DNA from: Talpa occidentalis
Lineage: Eukaryota > Chordata > Mammalia > Eulipotyphla > Talpidae
NCBI RefSeq assembly: GCF_014898055.3
Contig: NW_023601212.1
Span: 48,534,329-48,598,328, forward strand
Direction: 5' to 3'
DNA length: 64,000 nt
Shown here: one piece after another, positions 10,031-21,206 of the stretch
Layout: each line of letters opens with the position of its first letter
Position numbering within the stretch: the first letter of the stretch is position 1
The notes under the pieces: generated by a model
What the model saw: the letters and a program-made list of their open reading frames with translations, nothing else
Databases searched by the model: none
What the model was told of the DNA's origin: nothing
Position numbers and translations under genes: made by a program

Positions 10031-13000
10031 TGAATGTTACATTTACTGTTGTCTGGAGGTGGGTGTGGACCAGCGCAGGCTTCTCAGGCCGTGCCCCACA
10101 CAGGCACCCCAAACAGCCCAGGATTCCCGGCCCTATGCTGCCATATGTTCGGGCCATGGGTCACCGACCAGGAGTCAGTAAAACCCAAGCGCGGGTCTTT
10201 CAGCTGTTCAATTCTTCTATCACTGTGGGAAACAGGCTGCGACTCAGCCAGAGCACGGATTTGAGTTTCACTTCCTCCCCCAGAGTGGTGGCCTTCCCAC
10301 CCCTGGGTGTCCCTTCTTCTCAGCACCAAGCGGGTGTCTCTGCGGGTGAGTCGAGAGCCGTTACAGAGCCCTGTCCTAGGGGCAAGAGCCAGTCCTGGGC
10401 CCAGAGGCGCCGCCTCCTGAGTTCCTCAGGGTTTTCCCCGGGCTGCGCCAGCCTCTAGGGACCATTTCACTTGCGGTGAACTCTGCTGGGCACTGCCCTG
10501 CCCATGGTGTGTCGAGGCTGCTGTCCAGAGCCCTGGTGTGTTCACCGGGACACACTCATGGGCTCCTTCATTGTCCCCTGTCCGTGCCGTGCGCGAACTC
10601 TGCACACAGCACTTGTCTGTCCAGCGTCTGCTCCACACTGTGGTGCTCGGGCCATCTGAGGGCTTCCCATTAAACAACCTACTAACAATTTTGAGGACTG
10701 GATTTACAGGCCTTATCTTTCAACATGCGGGCTTGGGGAACTGGTCGCCAAACACAATTTCGATCCTCCTAACACAATCAGGAAAAATGCACACTCCTTA
10801 CATAATAACTGCTTCAACTTTGACAATCTCAGCAATGCCGACAGTTTTACATTCCCCCATTCTACTTGGCGCCTGTGTCAGGGCCTCTTCGATGGCCTTT
10901 GTATCCAGGTCATGGTACTCCTGCATAGTAAGTCCTGGGCACCTCTCTACTGCACGCCTGACCCTGTTACCCCTCTAGTGCCAAAAAGTCTTTGATCAGC
11001 TTCAGAGCTAGAAGCTGGGCAACCAGCCTCATTAACATGTCTAAAGTCTTTCCTAGACATTTGCCAAAGAGGTTTTTCATGTTAGTCTCTACCTCCAGGC
11101 ATTTTATTTTTTTATTTTTATTTTTTTTAAAGATTTATTTATTTATTTATACAAGCACTGGGTACAGTCAGAAGCGCGGGAGGGTGAGAGAATTCACCAG
11201 AGCCAGAGCGGGGAGCAGAGCAGGCAGAAGGACCGAAGTACACTGCTGAGGGGAGCAGCAGGCGGCAGGAGAGGTCTGCGCGCCATGTGGGACCCTTGCC
11301 TGGCGGCCGGGGATCGAACTGGCACTGCAGAGGCTGTGGGCAGCTTCGCAACCCAGCCCTCAACCGCTGCGCCACTGGGGAGGCCCACCCTACCTCCAGG
11401 CATTTTAAAATCACTCCCCAAAGGGGTAAATAGAATGGATTTGTTTAGGGGTTTGATATAACTTTTGCATGAATGAAGTTACTGGGGTGCCTATGTTTAA
11501 GGGGCCCCCTTCAGCATAACATGTAGCATCATCTCTATCAAGGGCATTTTCAGCCAGTGAACTTCCATGTTATCATAAAGCCCATAGTGCATAAGGTAAT
11601 ACACTGATTTTTCCTTTCCTAACCAGTCTGATTCTGCTTTGATTACTCATCCTGCCCAGGAAGATTCTAAATGGATACGGGATGGTGTCATTGGAGCCAA
11701 GACAATAGCAAGCTTGAGGCAGGGTCCAGTGGCAGGGGCAGAGGTGCTTGGCTCTGCTCTCCTCTCATCAACCTGGTAGAGAGGAAGGACCCGAGTCAAT
11801 GTACATCTTTTCCAGAAATATTTGCAAATCTAATCTGATGACAATTAAAAATTCCACCATCGTGTGGAGTAAAACAGATTTATACCTGGATTCAAAGTTT
11901 CCAATTAACTTTGAAAAGAATGGTGTGTGGAATAAAGTGTTCCTGCCAGATGCTTCCTCAGCCCTCAGCCCTCCCTGCTAAGATCCAGCTTATATGGCAC
12001 TGGAACAGGTGAGGTGTCTCAGTTGAAAAAAAAAAAAAAAGAATTCACATGCCAGCAAGAGATTAGAGAGACAAAGACTCATTTCCATAAATACGATAAT
12101 TCACTGATAGTGCAAAGGGCATGTTTTAAACTCAGAACACGATTATCTTTTCTCTATGTGAGGAAGGCAAGAACCTGAACAGATAAAACATGGCATGAGG
12201 AATACCTGGTTAGGTTGATGAACGAGTGTCTGTGAGTTGCTCCAAGATAGGAATGTGGCAGAATTTCAGAAAGCAGATGCCATGATTCCTATAGATCTGG
12301 GGTGACTGGTAGGGCTACAGCGGTGTGCTTTACTCCCTGCAGATCTGTTGATGATGGAACAGCTACAGAAGGAACACAAAAGAGCAGAAGGCATTTCTTC
12401 CCCCAAAATTATGATGCCAATTCACATCTTTTAGGGCTCATGATGGTGATTTATTTTTAATTTTGTAAAGTGTCCCTTTGTTAAAAAAAAAATTTAAATC
12501 ATTGGAATCTAAATCATTTGATCTTCTCTCTTTATATGTAAATACTTTGACCATATGTGGGCTGAACACAGCAACCAGTCTCTGAACTGACACCACAGAG
12601 TTAGGGAAAAAGAAACAACCCACCTGAGTCCTCCATCTGTTCTGAGACCACCAGATAAGGTCTCTGATGCTTTGCAATACTCAAGACTAATGAGCCACTC
12701 TTCTAATGAGCCACACAGACACATATTGTGTCTGTGTTATTTGAAGATTTATTATTTATTCTCTGGAGGGTTTTCTAGAGCCCTCACTCATGCAAACCTT
12801 CCAAAGAAGTCAAAGGAGACAGACACTGCTCTGCCACACGCTCTCCCAGTATGTCATGAGAGTGACTGACTCTACCAGAGTCAGGGATCCTCCATCTCTT
12901 CACCCACTCCGTTCAGAACATCAATAGATCCTGAACATTCACTGTAGTGGGACATCCACTAGGTTTTTCCCAGCTTCTGGGAGGAGGTTTTTGCTTATTC

Positions 13001-13500
13001 TCTCACTTTCTAACTTCCATATACTATCTCTATGGTTCATCAGTTCATCTGTACTGAAAATATTTCTTGAGCTCTTTACCTAAAGATATGGTTTGACACT
13101 TAAATACTCTCCAAGTTGTAATGCCCCAAGTGCCTCCAGAATTCAGTCATTTCCTCCCCCCCTACCCAAGATCCCTGCCCCAGAGCAGTCCATGTGCATT
13201 TCCTGGACAGAGTCCTCTCACCTGACACTGCCACAGAATCTCATACCACAGGAGTTGATCGCTGGAATGAGCTTGCAAGGCAGCCATTTTTCCATGCAAT
13301 TCAGGACATGTTGTCCATGGTGAAAAGGAAGGGTTCACAATTACAAAGGTTCTGGAACCCTCCCCAGGTATCTGGGCACCAAGAGGCCCTGGATCATGCA
13401 GAGCACTCCCCAACCAGCCTGCAGCTGGAGATAGTGCCTGCAGACTCAGGGCACGGGGCAAGTGTACCACCCTCACCCTCCCCTCATGCCCCATGTGCTT
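10031..13500 (+). repeat. diverged direct duplicate of 50850-55500
   Basis: No gene seen. Matching landmarks in the same order and orientation include GTTCAATTCT..TATCACTG (10206 and 51009), CAAACACAATTT (10751 and 51953), GTGCCAAAA.CCTTTGATC (10979 and 52192), CCAGTCTGATTCTGCTTTGA (11624 and 52801) and AAGATCCAGCTTATATGGCA (11980 and 53932). With modules B and D it extends the duplication to about 5 kb. Confidence 0.8.
11107..11389 (-). mobile_element. tRNA-derived SINE (young subfamily) with 17-bp target duplication
   Basis: TACCTCCAGGCATTTTA occurs at 11090-11106 and 11391-11407. Body GGTACAGTCAGAAGCGCGGG and head with GGGGATCGAACTGGC are near consensus. It is absent from the matching position near 52320 of the duplicate, so it inserted after the duplication. 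Confidence 0.92.
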
Positions 13501-14169
13501 GCACATAATCTTCATTTAATGCATTAGCAAAATTTCATCTTTGATCAATACCAGTGGCAAGCCTTTCAGTTATCACACAGAGGCTGTGGATGTGTCTTTC
13601 AAATCAATGAGCTGGTGGGACAGAATCATGTTTAATGTTTATACAGGCAATATTTAATTCCCATAAGATGGAATCAATGTATACGCTATCCATAGATTCA
13701 ATGTTCATGTAATTTGTCATCAGGTGTTTTCTACCCAGTGGGAAAAGTTCACAAAGATCTGCAGCAACATCCTTGACATGACACAAGGCAGCATGCTCCT
13801 GCAGACAGCGCCTTCCCACAGCAGCCAAAGGAGCCTTGAAAGTGTGTGCTGCATGGAGCACTGGTTCCCATGAAGATGGTATCTGAGGATGGAAGTAAGC
13901 CAGAGAGAGGAAATGGGAAATAGTTGGATCAGATGATGTGAACATTCATTTTATTCTAATGAAAATACAACATCACTCTTTCCTTTTAAGAGTCATTCAC
14001 AAAGTTTCCTTAATTCAAGTTTATCCAAATTTAGAGTGATCTTGGCAATTTTAATAGTCACAGTGGGGGACCATCAGTGAGATTTCTGTAACCTGAGCAA
14101 TTGTGACATTCGAAAAAATCTCTCAATAGAAGACAGGTAAGCAAACAACAAATGGAACAAATCAAAATT
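13501..14169. other. non-coding, nothing recognised
   Basis: Between the end of the direct duplicate and the left inverted arm. No exon, repeat family or RNA was recognised. The 113-codon minus ORF at 13604-13945 has no recognisable domain. Confidence 0.5.
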
Positions 14170-14287
14170 ACTTGAAGTCACATTGGTTGACAACATCATG
14201 TTCAGAATTGTAATTTCATTCATATTTACCACATCATATCCTCACCAAATGTCTACTTTGCATCCACCACCCTAAAATCGACCCCCT

Positions 14288-14410
14288 ATTTTTCTTTTTT
14301 TTTTTTTTTGTGGGCCCCTCGCCCGGTTGCCGGGGATCGAACCGGCGCTACAGAGGCTGTGGGCAGCCTCGCAACCCAGCGCTCAACCGCCGCGCCACCA
14401 GGGGAGGCCA
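14288..14410 (-). mobile_element. head-only SINE (tRNA-like part plus poly(A))
   Basis: TAAAATCGACCCCCT flanks it at 14273-14287 and 14411-14425. Only the tRNA-related head is present, joined directly to an A-tail; the body (GCTGCTCCCCTCAGCAGTG) is missing. Absent from the matching site in the right arm. Confidence 0.88.
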
Positions 14411-14961
14411 TAAAATCGACCCCCTTTACCAAGTTCTCCCACTGCCTCTCCCCTTTCCCACAAGTAACCTCAGCTTGCTGTCATATCTATGAGATGTATT
14501 GTAATCAAATATATTGTCAAATGAACTGATAAGTTGGTTTCCTTTGAAGATTGAAAAATAAAATCATAATGAATTCTCCTTTTTTGCAAAAATAATATAT
14601 TTAAGATAAAAACAAGTTTTGTCAATCTGTTACTTTTCAAGATTTCAATATTTTTCACCTGCTTCAATATTGACACACACATCGAGCAGTAAAGTTTATA
14701 AAAGAGCGTACTCACTGGAAGTTTTTTTTTTTTTAACCTTGGGCTGGGGTCTAATCTGACTCAGCAGTGGGCCCCGGATCACTCACAGAAGGTCCTGATA
14801 TTTACAATGGGGCGTGTTCGTTTCTCAGCTTCTCTGAATGTATCCGGATTTCTCCCAAGACACAATCTGAAACCGGTAAAAAAGAAGTATTAATACCACG
14901 ATGTCTATGGCACGGACTTCCCGACTGCTCAATGAATGGGTTTTTGTAAACTAAGCCTTGT

Positions 14962-15270
14962 TCAAATACCATCAGAAAAGCCAATCAGCGGGAGCCAAGC
15001 CCAAATGCAGGGTCTGCGGTGCTCACGGACCAGAGTCCCTGCGCCCCACAGAGCTCGCACCTCGGCGCTCGCCTCCTCAGGGCGCTTCTTGCTCGCGCTG
15101 AGCCGCCACAGCCGTCCCTCGGGGGCTAAACCCACCTGAGAGCAGCCGAGGCTCCCCGCGTGGAAGCCGCTCCGGGGCCCTGGGCTGTGCCGGCGCTCCC
15201 CGCCCCGCGGCCCGCGGGCCAGAAGGACCCGGCTGCGGGCTCTGGGGCGGTTACCGCCCGCGGGGAGCAC
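14962..15270 (-). CDS. 102-codon CpG-island ORF, left-arm copy
   Basis: The predicted protein is the same, residue for residue, as the one encoded at 46778-47086 on the other strand. It is Arg/Gly/Pro-rich, as any ORF in such GC-rich DNA would be, and has no known domain. A splice-donor-like CTCTCAG|GTGGGTTT lies within it on the minus strand, so the region may instead be a first exon with the ORF a by-product. Identity of the arms follows from recent duplication or gene conversion and is not proof of coding selection. Confidence 0.25.
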   Translation of the reverse strand: MLPAGGNRPRARSRVLLARGPRGGERRHSPGPRSGFHAGSLGCSQVGLAPEGRLWRLSASKKRPEEASAEVRALWGAGTLVREHRRPCIWAWLPLIGFSDGI

Positions 15271-15293
15271 CTGTCACCCCGGTGCGTGCCGGT

Positions 15294-15312
15294 CGCGCGC
15301 CCCCTGCTGTCC
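15294..15312 (-). promoter_or_regulatory. CTCF-like motif 1, left arm
   Basis: Minus strand reads ACAGCAGGGGGCGCGC, close to the known CTCF core CCAGCAGGGGGCGC. It faces opposite to the motif at 15345, about 35 bases away. Confidence 0.5.
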
Positions 15313-15344
15313 GTGCTGAGAATCACTGCCTCTCCCGGCCGCGC

Positions 15345-15362
15345 TCAGCAGGGGGCGCTGCG
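15345..15362 (+). promoter_or_regulatory. CTCF-like motif 2, left arm
   Basis: Plus strand reads TCAGCAGGGGGCGCTGCG, a very good match to the CTCF core. It forms a closely spaced opposed pair with the motif at 15294. Confidence 0.6.
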
Positions 15363-15564
15363 GGGGCTCCGCCCAGACAGGGTCTCTGGGGCGGGTCTCA
15401 AGGGCAGGAGCAGGCGAACGCGGAAATCTTACATTTTCTGTGTGTTGAGTCCAATTACGTATTTGCATAACTTAAAACATTTAAGTGGCCTGTAGGTGAC
15501 AGCTATACATATGCTAAGTAACAATTGTGAAATTGTCCTCCTTTACCATTTAAAATTTTTCCCC

Positions 15565-15726
15565 AAAGAATAACTATAAGAAAGAAAATATCAAAATCAA
15601 CAAACAACTATGAACCAGAGACACTCTGTAGGGGGTGGAGGGCGGGGAAAGGAGGGCTTGGGGTCAAAATAAGGGGGTTGTAATTGTTTGGGGAATATAA
15701 AAATAAAATTTAAATTAAAAAAAATA
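15565..15726 (+). mobile_element. LINE-1 3' tail, left arm only
   Basis: L1 3'UTR end (GGGGTCAAAATAAGGGGGTT, then ATAAAAATAAAATTT) flanked by AAAATTTTT(T)CCC on both sides. The reverse complement of the right arm (46430-46485) runs straight through this position, so it inserted after the arms formed. Confidence 0.88.
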
Positions 15727-15978
15727 AAATTTTTTCCCTTCCTTCTTTTTTCGAAAGAAATAATTTCCAGTCAGTGTAGAATGTAGGATTCAGCGTGCAC
15801 AGACAGGGTCTCCAGCACCCCCGCCTGGAACATGACAGCTTACTTTGAAAATGCCCCCAGTGTGCCTGGTGACACTTAGGGGTCAGGGTCCTAAGGCAAA
15901 CCTAGAGGGAGCTGCTCTTGTGGTTTACCCCGTGTCCCAGGCTAATATTTTCTCTAAATTTTGCTTTAGAGAGGGCAG

Positions 15979-16413
15979 GTGACTGAAATAATGGCCAGTA
16001 ATCCTACTCTGACCAACTCTGTTTTGTCAGATAACCATTGCCATCTCTTCACCACCACCAGGAGGCCTGGTGAAGAGAAGTTTCTGTTTGGACACCAGAG
16101 AAGGCTGTGGTGTGTTCACCTGTGCCCCAACTGTCGACTGTCAGGGTTCCCAGCTCAGCAGGGGGTGTGGGGCTGCACCCAGCATGCAGGTGTTCGTGTT
16201 GTACAAGGGGCACATGGACCTGACCTTGTGGCTCCGGTTGCGCTCTCAGCCTGTCTGTCCTTTCTCCAGAACGTGTCAGAAGGCTTCCTTTGTTCTCCTG
16301 TCTTAAAGCATTTGCAAAGTGGAGTCTACTTCTCAAGCAGTATTTGCCAAAAGCATTTTACAGTTTCAGGTGCTGACCTCAGGAACCTGGGCTATTTAAG
16401 ACCAAAGGTTTGA
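15979..16413 (+). pseudogene. OXNAD1-like oxidoreductase fragment, left arm
   Basis: A 144-codon open frame. Comparison with the right-arm copy (45795-46232, minus) shows the same frame with many substitutions. In the right copy, RVTEIMA..NPTL, then a PGEEKFLFGHQ block, then LAGGVGLQPIMQVL follow the order of OXNAD1-type NAD-binding oxidoreductases (remembered: RVIELAVKYTNHPPAL, GGEFFFDPQ, IAGGVGINPLLSIL). In this left copy the glycine motif is lost (GFPAQQGVWGCTQHA) by local frameshift. It is a short internal part of the family, with no start exon or C-terminal CGPPPM motif seen, so a pseudogene fragment is likely. Confidence 0.4.
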
Positions 16414-16627
16414 GAGAGATGTTGTTGAATAGGGTCTATTAACTCCTTTCTTGGTATGATTCCAAGGTATTTAAGGTATTCCAAAGTATTGCTTCTTTTT
16501 GAAGCCATTAAAAATGGAGTTATTTTCCTAATTTCATTTGCTACTTGTTTGTTGTTTGTATATAAAAAAGCTGTGGATTTTTTCTTTTATAGACTTGCAC
16601 TTTATTGTGTTCATTTATTGTTTCTGA

Positions 16628-16907
16628 AACTTTTTTTAAAAAAGATTTATTTATTTATGCATACAAGAATAGGGGTACCGGCCAGAGGTGCAGGGGTTGT
16701 AGGTATTTGCCAGAGACAGAGTGGGGAACAGAGCAGGCAGATCAACTGAAATACATGGCTGAGGGGAGCAGTGGGCCAGACAGAGGAGGCCTGCTGCACA
16801 ATGTGGGTATCTGTCTGGTTGGCCAGGGATCAAATTCCTGCTGCAGAGGCTGCAGATATATTCATAGTGCTGTGCTAAACCTCTCTCTTGCACCACAAGG
16901 GAGGCCC
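16628..16907 (-). mobile_element. tRNA-derived SINE (older subfamily)
   Basis: T-rich start, ATTTATTTATGCATACAAG, body GGTACCGGCCAGAGGTGCAG and head with CCACAAGGGAGGCCC. Diverged from the young form. Confidence 0.85.
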
Positions 16908-16929
16908 TGCTTCTGATAACTTTTTGATG

Positions 16930-17738
16930 GAGGACTTAGTTCTCCTACATATTATTTTGTCTGAATAATGATGGCTTCATCCCTTTTGCTATTTTGATTT
17001 CTTCATTTCCTATGATTGCTATACCTAATATAGTTACATCTGATAGCTCTGGTCAAAACCTCTAGTTTTAAGTTATACAGAAATGGTGACAGTGGGCATC
17101 TGTGTCTTATATCAGATTTTATGGGAAAATCTTTCACCTTTTCACCATTGAGTATTATATTGGCTGTTGATTTGTGAGATATATATATATTATATTGAGG
17201 GAGGGCTCCTTCTGTTCCCATCTTATTTAGAGTTTTTATTATAAATGGGTGTTGGAGCTTATCAAATGCTTTCTCTGCATTTCTTGACATTAAAACAATT
17301 TTACCTTTACCTTTGTTGATATGGTGTATTTACATTCATTAATTTATGTATTTTAAACCACCCTTGTTATTAGCCCAGGTTAATACCACTTGATTATGGT
17401 ACAAAATTCTTGTGTTATATATTGAATTTGATTTTCTAACATTTTGTTGAAAATTCTTGCATTAATGCTTATCAGGGATATTGGTCTATTATTTTGTTTT
17501 CTTGTACTGTCTTTGGTTTCATTGATAAAATAATGTTGGTATCATAAAATGTGTTTGGGAGCATTTCTTCTTGTGTTTTAAGAAACATTTAAGCAAGGTG
17601 GGCATTAGATTTCTTCTTTGAAAATGTGATAAAATTCACTTGTAACCCCATCTGATTTGGGGTTTTTGCTTTTCAGATATTTGATTTCCGTATTTGTGAT
17701 AGGTTTGTTCAGTTCATCTGTTTCTTCCTGGGTTGTTG
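16930..17738 (-). mobile_element. old LINE-1 ORF2 segment
   Basis: Minus strand has decayed reverse-transcriptase text: 17003-17290 contains NAEKAFDKLQHPFI and a broken RCPLSPFLYNL. An older L1 subfamily than the copy at 285-5122. It continues at 18651 after the 17739-18650 insertion. Confidence 0.85.
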
Positions 17739-18650
17739 TGCTGACAACACTGCACTGACAAAGAAAAAGAGGAAGTCGCGGTGCAAACTGTACAATGCGG
17801 GATGCTGCTGAAAGAGCAAGATCCTGGTTTTTTATTGATAGAATGATCATTCAGCATCAATTCCATGTGGTAGGGGCCTCCCCGGTGGCGCAGCGGTTGA
17901 GCGCTGGGTTGAGAAGCTGCCCGTGACCTCTGCGGCGCCGGTTCGATCCCCGGCTGCTCCCCGGCCACCGGAGGAGGGTCCCACATGGCGCGCAGACCTC
18001 TCCTGCCGCCCGCTGCTCCCCTCAGCAGTGTACTTCGTCAGTCTGCCTGCTCTGCTCTCCCCTCTGGCTCTGGTGAATTCTCTCACCCTCCCGTACTTCT
18101 GACTGTACCCAGTGCATGTATAAACAAAACAAACAAATAAATAAAAAAAAAAACATGTCTCTATTAAAAAAAAATTATAAAAAAAAATTCCATGTGGTAG
18201 GAGGACAAAGAGAAAGGGGGGGGGTGGAAAATGAAAGGATGCTTATCTAGGGCTTCAGGGGACTGTGAGTCTGCTGATCATATATTGACAGCCTAGTATT
18301 GTATTGGAAACTATACCCCAGGACCCCACCCATGGCTCCAGTCTTATGAACAAGGCATTCCATTGATCAGTCTTTAGGGTGTAAGGTCTTACATTACTCT
18401 GAGATGTAAAGTCAATGGCTCCCTGGACATTCACAGTCGTACCTCATGATGTATACCCATTGTCCCAGGGTGATCAAGCATCTTGCTCTTGTTTAAATTG
18501 AAAGGAGCCTTGTAAGGTCTGGTACATTTCATTCTTTTAGGTCATATAACTGATTGACCGGGCTGTTAAAATGACCTTGTACTGAAGGGCAGAATTGAAT
18601 GTTACTAGGATGATGGCTGAGCGGGCCATTAACCTCTAGCAGACCCACTC
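17739..18650 (-). mobile_element. LTR-like insertion in the old LINE-1
   Basis: This non-L1 block interrupts the ORF2 text, which resumes with TGGGTTAGTGTTGGTGG (18649). TGGGTTGTTG precedes it, so a short target duplication is possible. On the minus strand it contains AATAAAAAACCAGG followed about 70 bases later by the end of the block, as in an LTR. Boundaries are approximate. A young SINE (17875-18185) is nested in it. Confidence 0.4.
17875..18185 (+). mobile_element. tRNA-derived SINE (young subfamily) with 16-bp target duplication
   Basis: AATTCCATGTGGTAGG flanks it (17859-17874 and 18186-18201). The head GGCCTCCCCGGTGGCGCAGC with B-box GGTTCGATCCC is near consensus; the tail is an A-rich ATAAATAAAAAA run. 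Confidence 0.92.
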
Positions 18651-18909
18651 TGGGTTAGTGTTGGTGGATTATGTTGATCTAGAAATTTATCCATTTCTTC
18701 AAGGTAATCAAATTCAATGGTATATGAAACTGTTTAATAGATCTACAGTTTTTTCTATTTCCATGCTATCTGTAGTGATTTCCCCTCTTTCCCTTGTGAT
18801 TCTGTTTATCAATGTTTCTCTTTTTACTCCAGTAGCCTATCTAGAGGTTTATCTATTTTATCTTCTCAAAGAACCACCTCTTTATCATCATTGATTTTTT
18901 TTGTATAAT

Positions 18910-19171
18910 TTTTTTTAAAGATTTATTTATTTATACAAGCACTCGGTACAGTCAGAAGCGCAGGAGGGTGAGAGAATTCACCAGAGCCAGAGTGGGGAGA
19001 AGAACAGGCAGAAGGACCGAAGTACACTGCTGAGGGGAGCAGCGGGCGGCAGGAGAGGTCTGCGCGCCATGTGGGACCCTCTCCCGGGCGGCCGGGGATC
19101 AAACCAGCGCTGCAGAGGCTGCGAGCAGCTTTGCAACTCAGCGCTCAACCGCTGCGCCACCGGGGAGGCCC
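18910..19171 (-). mobile_element. tRNA-derived SINE (young subfamily)
   Basis: Flanked by TTTTTTTGTATAAT on both sides (about 18895-18909 and 19172-19185). Body GGTACAGTCAGAAGCGCAGG; head CCACCGGGGAGGCCC. Confidence 0.92.
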
Positions 19172-20523
19172 TTTTTTTGTATAATCTTTTTGATCTCTAT
19201 TTCATTTATTTCTGCTCTTATTTTTTTATTATTTCCAGCTTATTTGGGTTTTATTTGTTCTTTTTCAAGTTACTTTAGGTGTGATGTTTTGTTTATTTGG
19301 AATTAAAAAAATTTTAATGTGGGCACTGTAATTATCTTCCTACTTAAGACCACTGTTGCTGCATCCCATAGATTCTGGTCACTAACTGTTATCTCAGGTA
19401 TTTTTCAATTTCTGTTCTGATTTTCATTTTATCTAAGTGTTGATAAGTAGCATGTTGTTTAATCTCCAAACAGTCACAATTTTCCTGTTTTTTACTTATA
19501 TTTGATTTCTAGTTTTAAAGTGTTGTGGGCAGAGAAGGTATGAGGTATAATTTCAATCTTTTGGGTTTTGTTGTCAGTTGTCTTGTGTCCCAAAATATGA
19601 TCTGTTTCTGAAAATGTCCCATGTGCATTGAAAAAAGTGTGTTTGCACCAGTTTTGGATGAATTATTCTATAGATGCCTGTTAGACTTATTTGGTTTAGC
19701 TCCCCAGTTAAAGATGTTTATTTATACACTGTCTTGTTGCTCTGTCCATTATTGTAAGTGGAGAATTAAGATACCCTAGTGTTATTGTGTTGTTATCAAT
19801 AGTTCTCCTAATTTCTGTTATTGTCTTATGTATTTTGATGCTCCATCAGCCAGTGCGTATATATTTATGTTATTTCATTATTTATTCTTGTTGCATTGGA
19901 CCGTTAGGTAATATACAATGTCATCTTTATCTCTATTTCCTTTCTTAATTGAAAATACATTTTATCAGATGTAAGTATAGCTATCCCCAATTTTTTTGGG
20001 GGGATACCATTTGCTTATATAACTGTCTTTCAATGTTTAATTCTAAGTTTCTGCTTATCTGAGTCGGTAAAATGAGTTTCTTGTAAACAGCAGACTGGAT
20101 TTTGTTTTGAGATTAATTCAGCTATTCTGCATCTTTTGACGTGTGAGTTCAGGCCATTTATGTTTAAGGTGATTATTGAGATCATCTGAGTGTTTATTTA
20201 TATTTTATTATGCTTTTCTTTTAGTATGCCTTGTTTTATAACTTTTTAAAGGGAGTCCTATGTTTTGTTTTGGTTCCTGTCCTTTGTCTCAGGTATTACT
20301 TCTATTCTACTGAGATTAGTATATGATGGGTTATTTGTATAACCTGTTGTATGTTCTGGTCTCTGTTCCTAGTGGGCCACATTGTTACTTTTCTCTTCCT
20401 TCTTTATGTTGAGTAATTTCCATCTATTGAAGTGTATGCTGCAATGTTCATTGTTCTGTTGATTTATACTCCCTTTTTAGTTTATTTCATATGTGGTGTT
20501 GATTAATTCATATTTTTCTTTTC

Positions 20524-20784
20524 TTTTTTTTTAAGATTTATTTATTTATACAAGCACTGGGTACAGTCAGAAGTGCAGGAGGGTGAGAGATTTCACCAGA
20601 GTCAGAGCAGAAAGCAGAGCAGGCAGACTGATGAAGCACACTGCTGAGGGGAGCAGCGGGCGGCAGGAGAGGTCTGCCCACCATGTGGGACCCTCACCAG
20701 GCGGCCAGGGATCAAACCGGCACTGCAGAGGCTGCGGGCAGCTTCGCAACCCAGAGCTCAACTGCTGCGCCACCGGGGAGGACC
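20524..20784 (-). mobile_element. tRNA-derived SINE (young subfamily)
   Basis: Target duplication CATATTTT.CTTTTC at about 20509-20523 and 20785-20799. Young-type body, with a GGGAGGACCC head variant. Confidence 0.9.
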
Positions 20785-21206
20785 CATATTTTGCTTTTCA
20801 GTGAAGATCCTTACTGTCCCTTTAGCTTGACAATTAATATTGCTGGATAAAGGATTCTATGATGGAAGTCTTTTTCTTTTAATTACTTTAAGTATCTTTT
20901 CAATTTCTTCATGCTAGTGATATTTCTGTTGAAAAGTCTGGAGACATTCTGATTTGTGTTCCTTGATACTCTTTTTTTACTCTTGATATTTCGTATATTC
21001 TGTTCATCTCATTGAATAGTAGTGGTGAATGTGGACCATCTTGTATTCCACCAGAACTTAGAGAAAAATCTTTTAGTTTTTCACTACTTGGATATGATAT
21101 TAGCAGTGAGTTTGTTGTATATGACTTACTGTGTTCAGGTGTGTCCCATCCATCCCCAGTTTTTTGAGGGTTTTAAATTTATTTAGTGAGATGTCTTCTC
21201 TGGATC

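Larger units (their letters stand above)
14990..15420. promoter_or_regulatory. CpG-island-like core of the left arm
   Basis: GC-rich with many CpG (GGGGCGGTTACCGCCCGCGG, CCCCGCGGCCCGCGGG) in otherwise CpG-poor DNA, typical of a promoter. A possible donor on the minus strand suggests transcription toward lower coordinates, away from the central gene. Confidence 0.65.
14170..16437 (+). repeat. left arm of a 29-kb-spaced inverted repeat
   Basis: Matches the reverse complement of about 45775-47690. The core (about 14990-15480) is almost identical, while the flanks are diverged with indels. Arm-specific differences: a head-only SINE (14288-14410) and an L1 tail (15565-15726) occur only here; the right arm has about 30 extra bases near 46490-46520. 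Confidence 0.93.
18651..21195 (-). mobile_element. old LINE-1 ORF2 and 5' segment with nested SINEs
   Basis: Minus-oriented, heavily decayed ancient L1 text through 18651-20500 (endonuclease and early RT region), then further L1-like text to about 21195. Two young SINEs are nested (18910-19171 and 20524-20784). The next block is an LTR. Confidence 0.75.

Noticed and set aside
17877..17960. tRNA gene-like A and B boxes
   Set aside because: They belong to the head of the SINE family, which is present in many copies with tails and target duplications.
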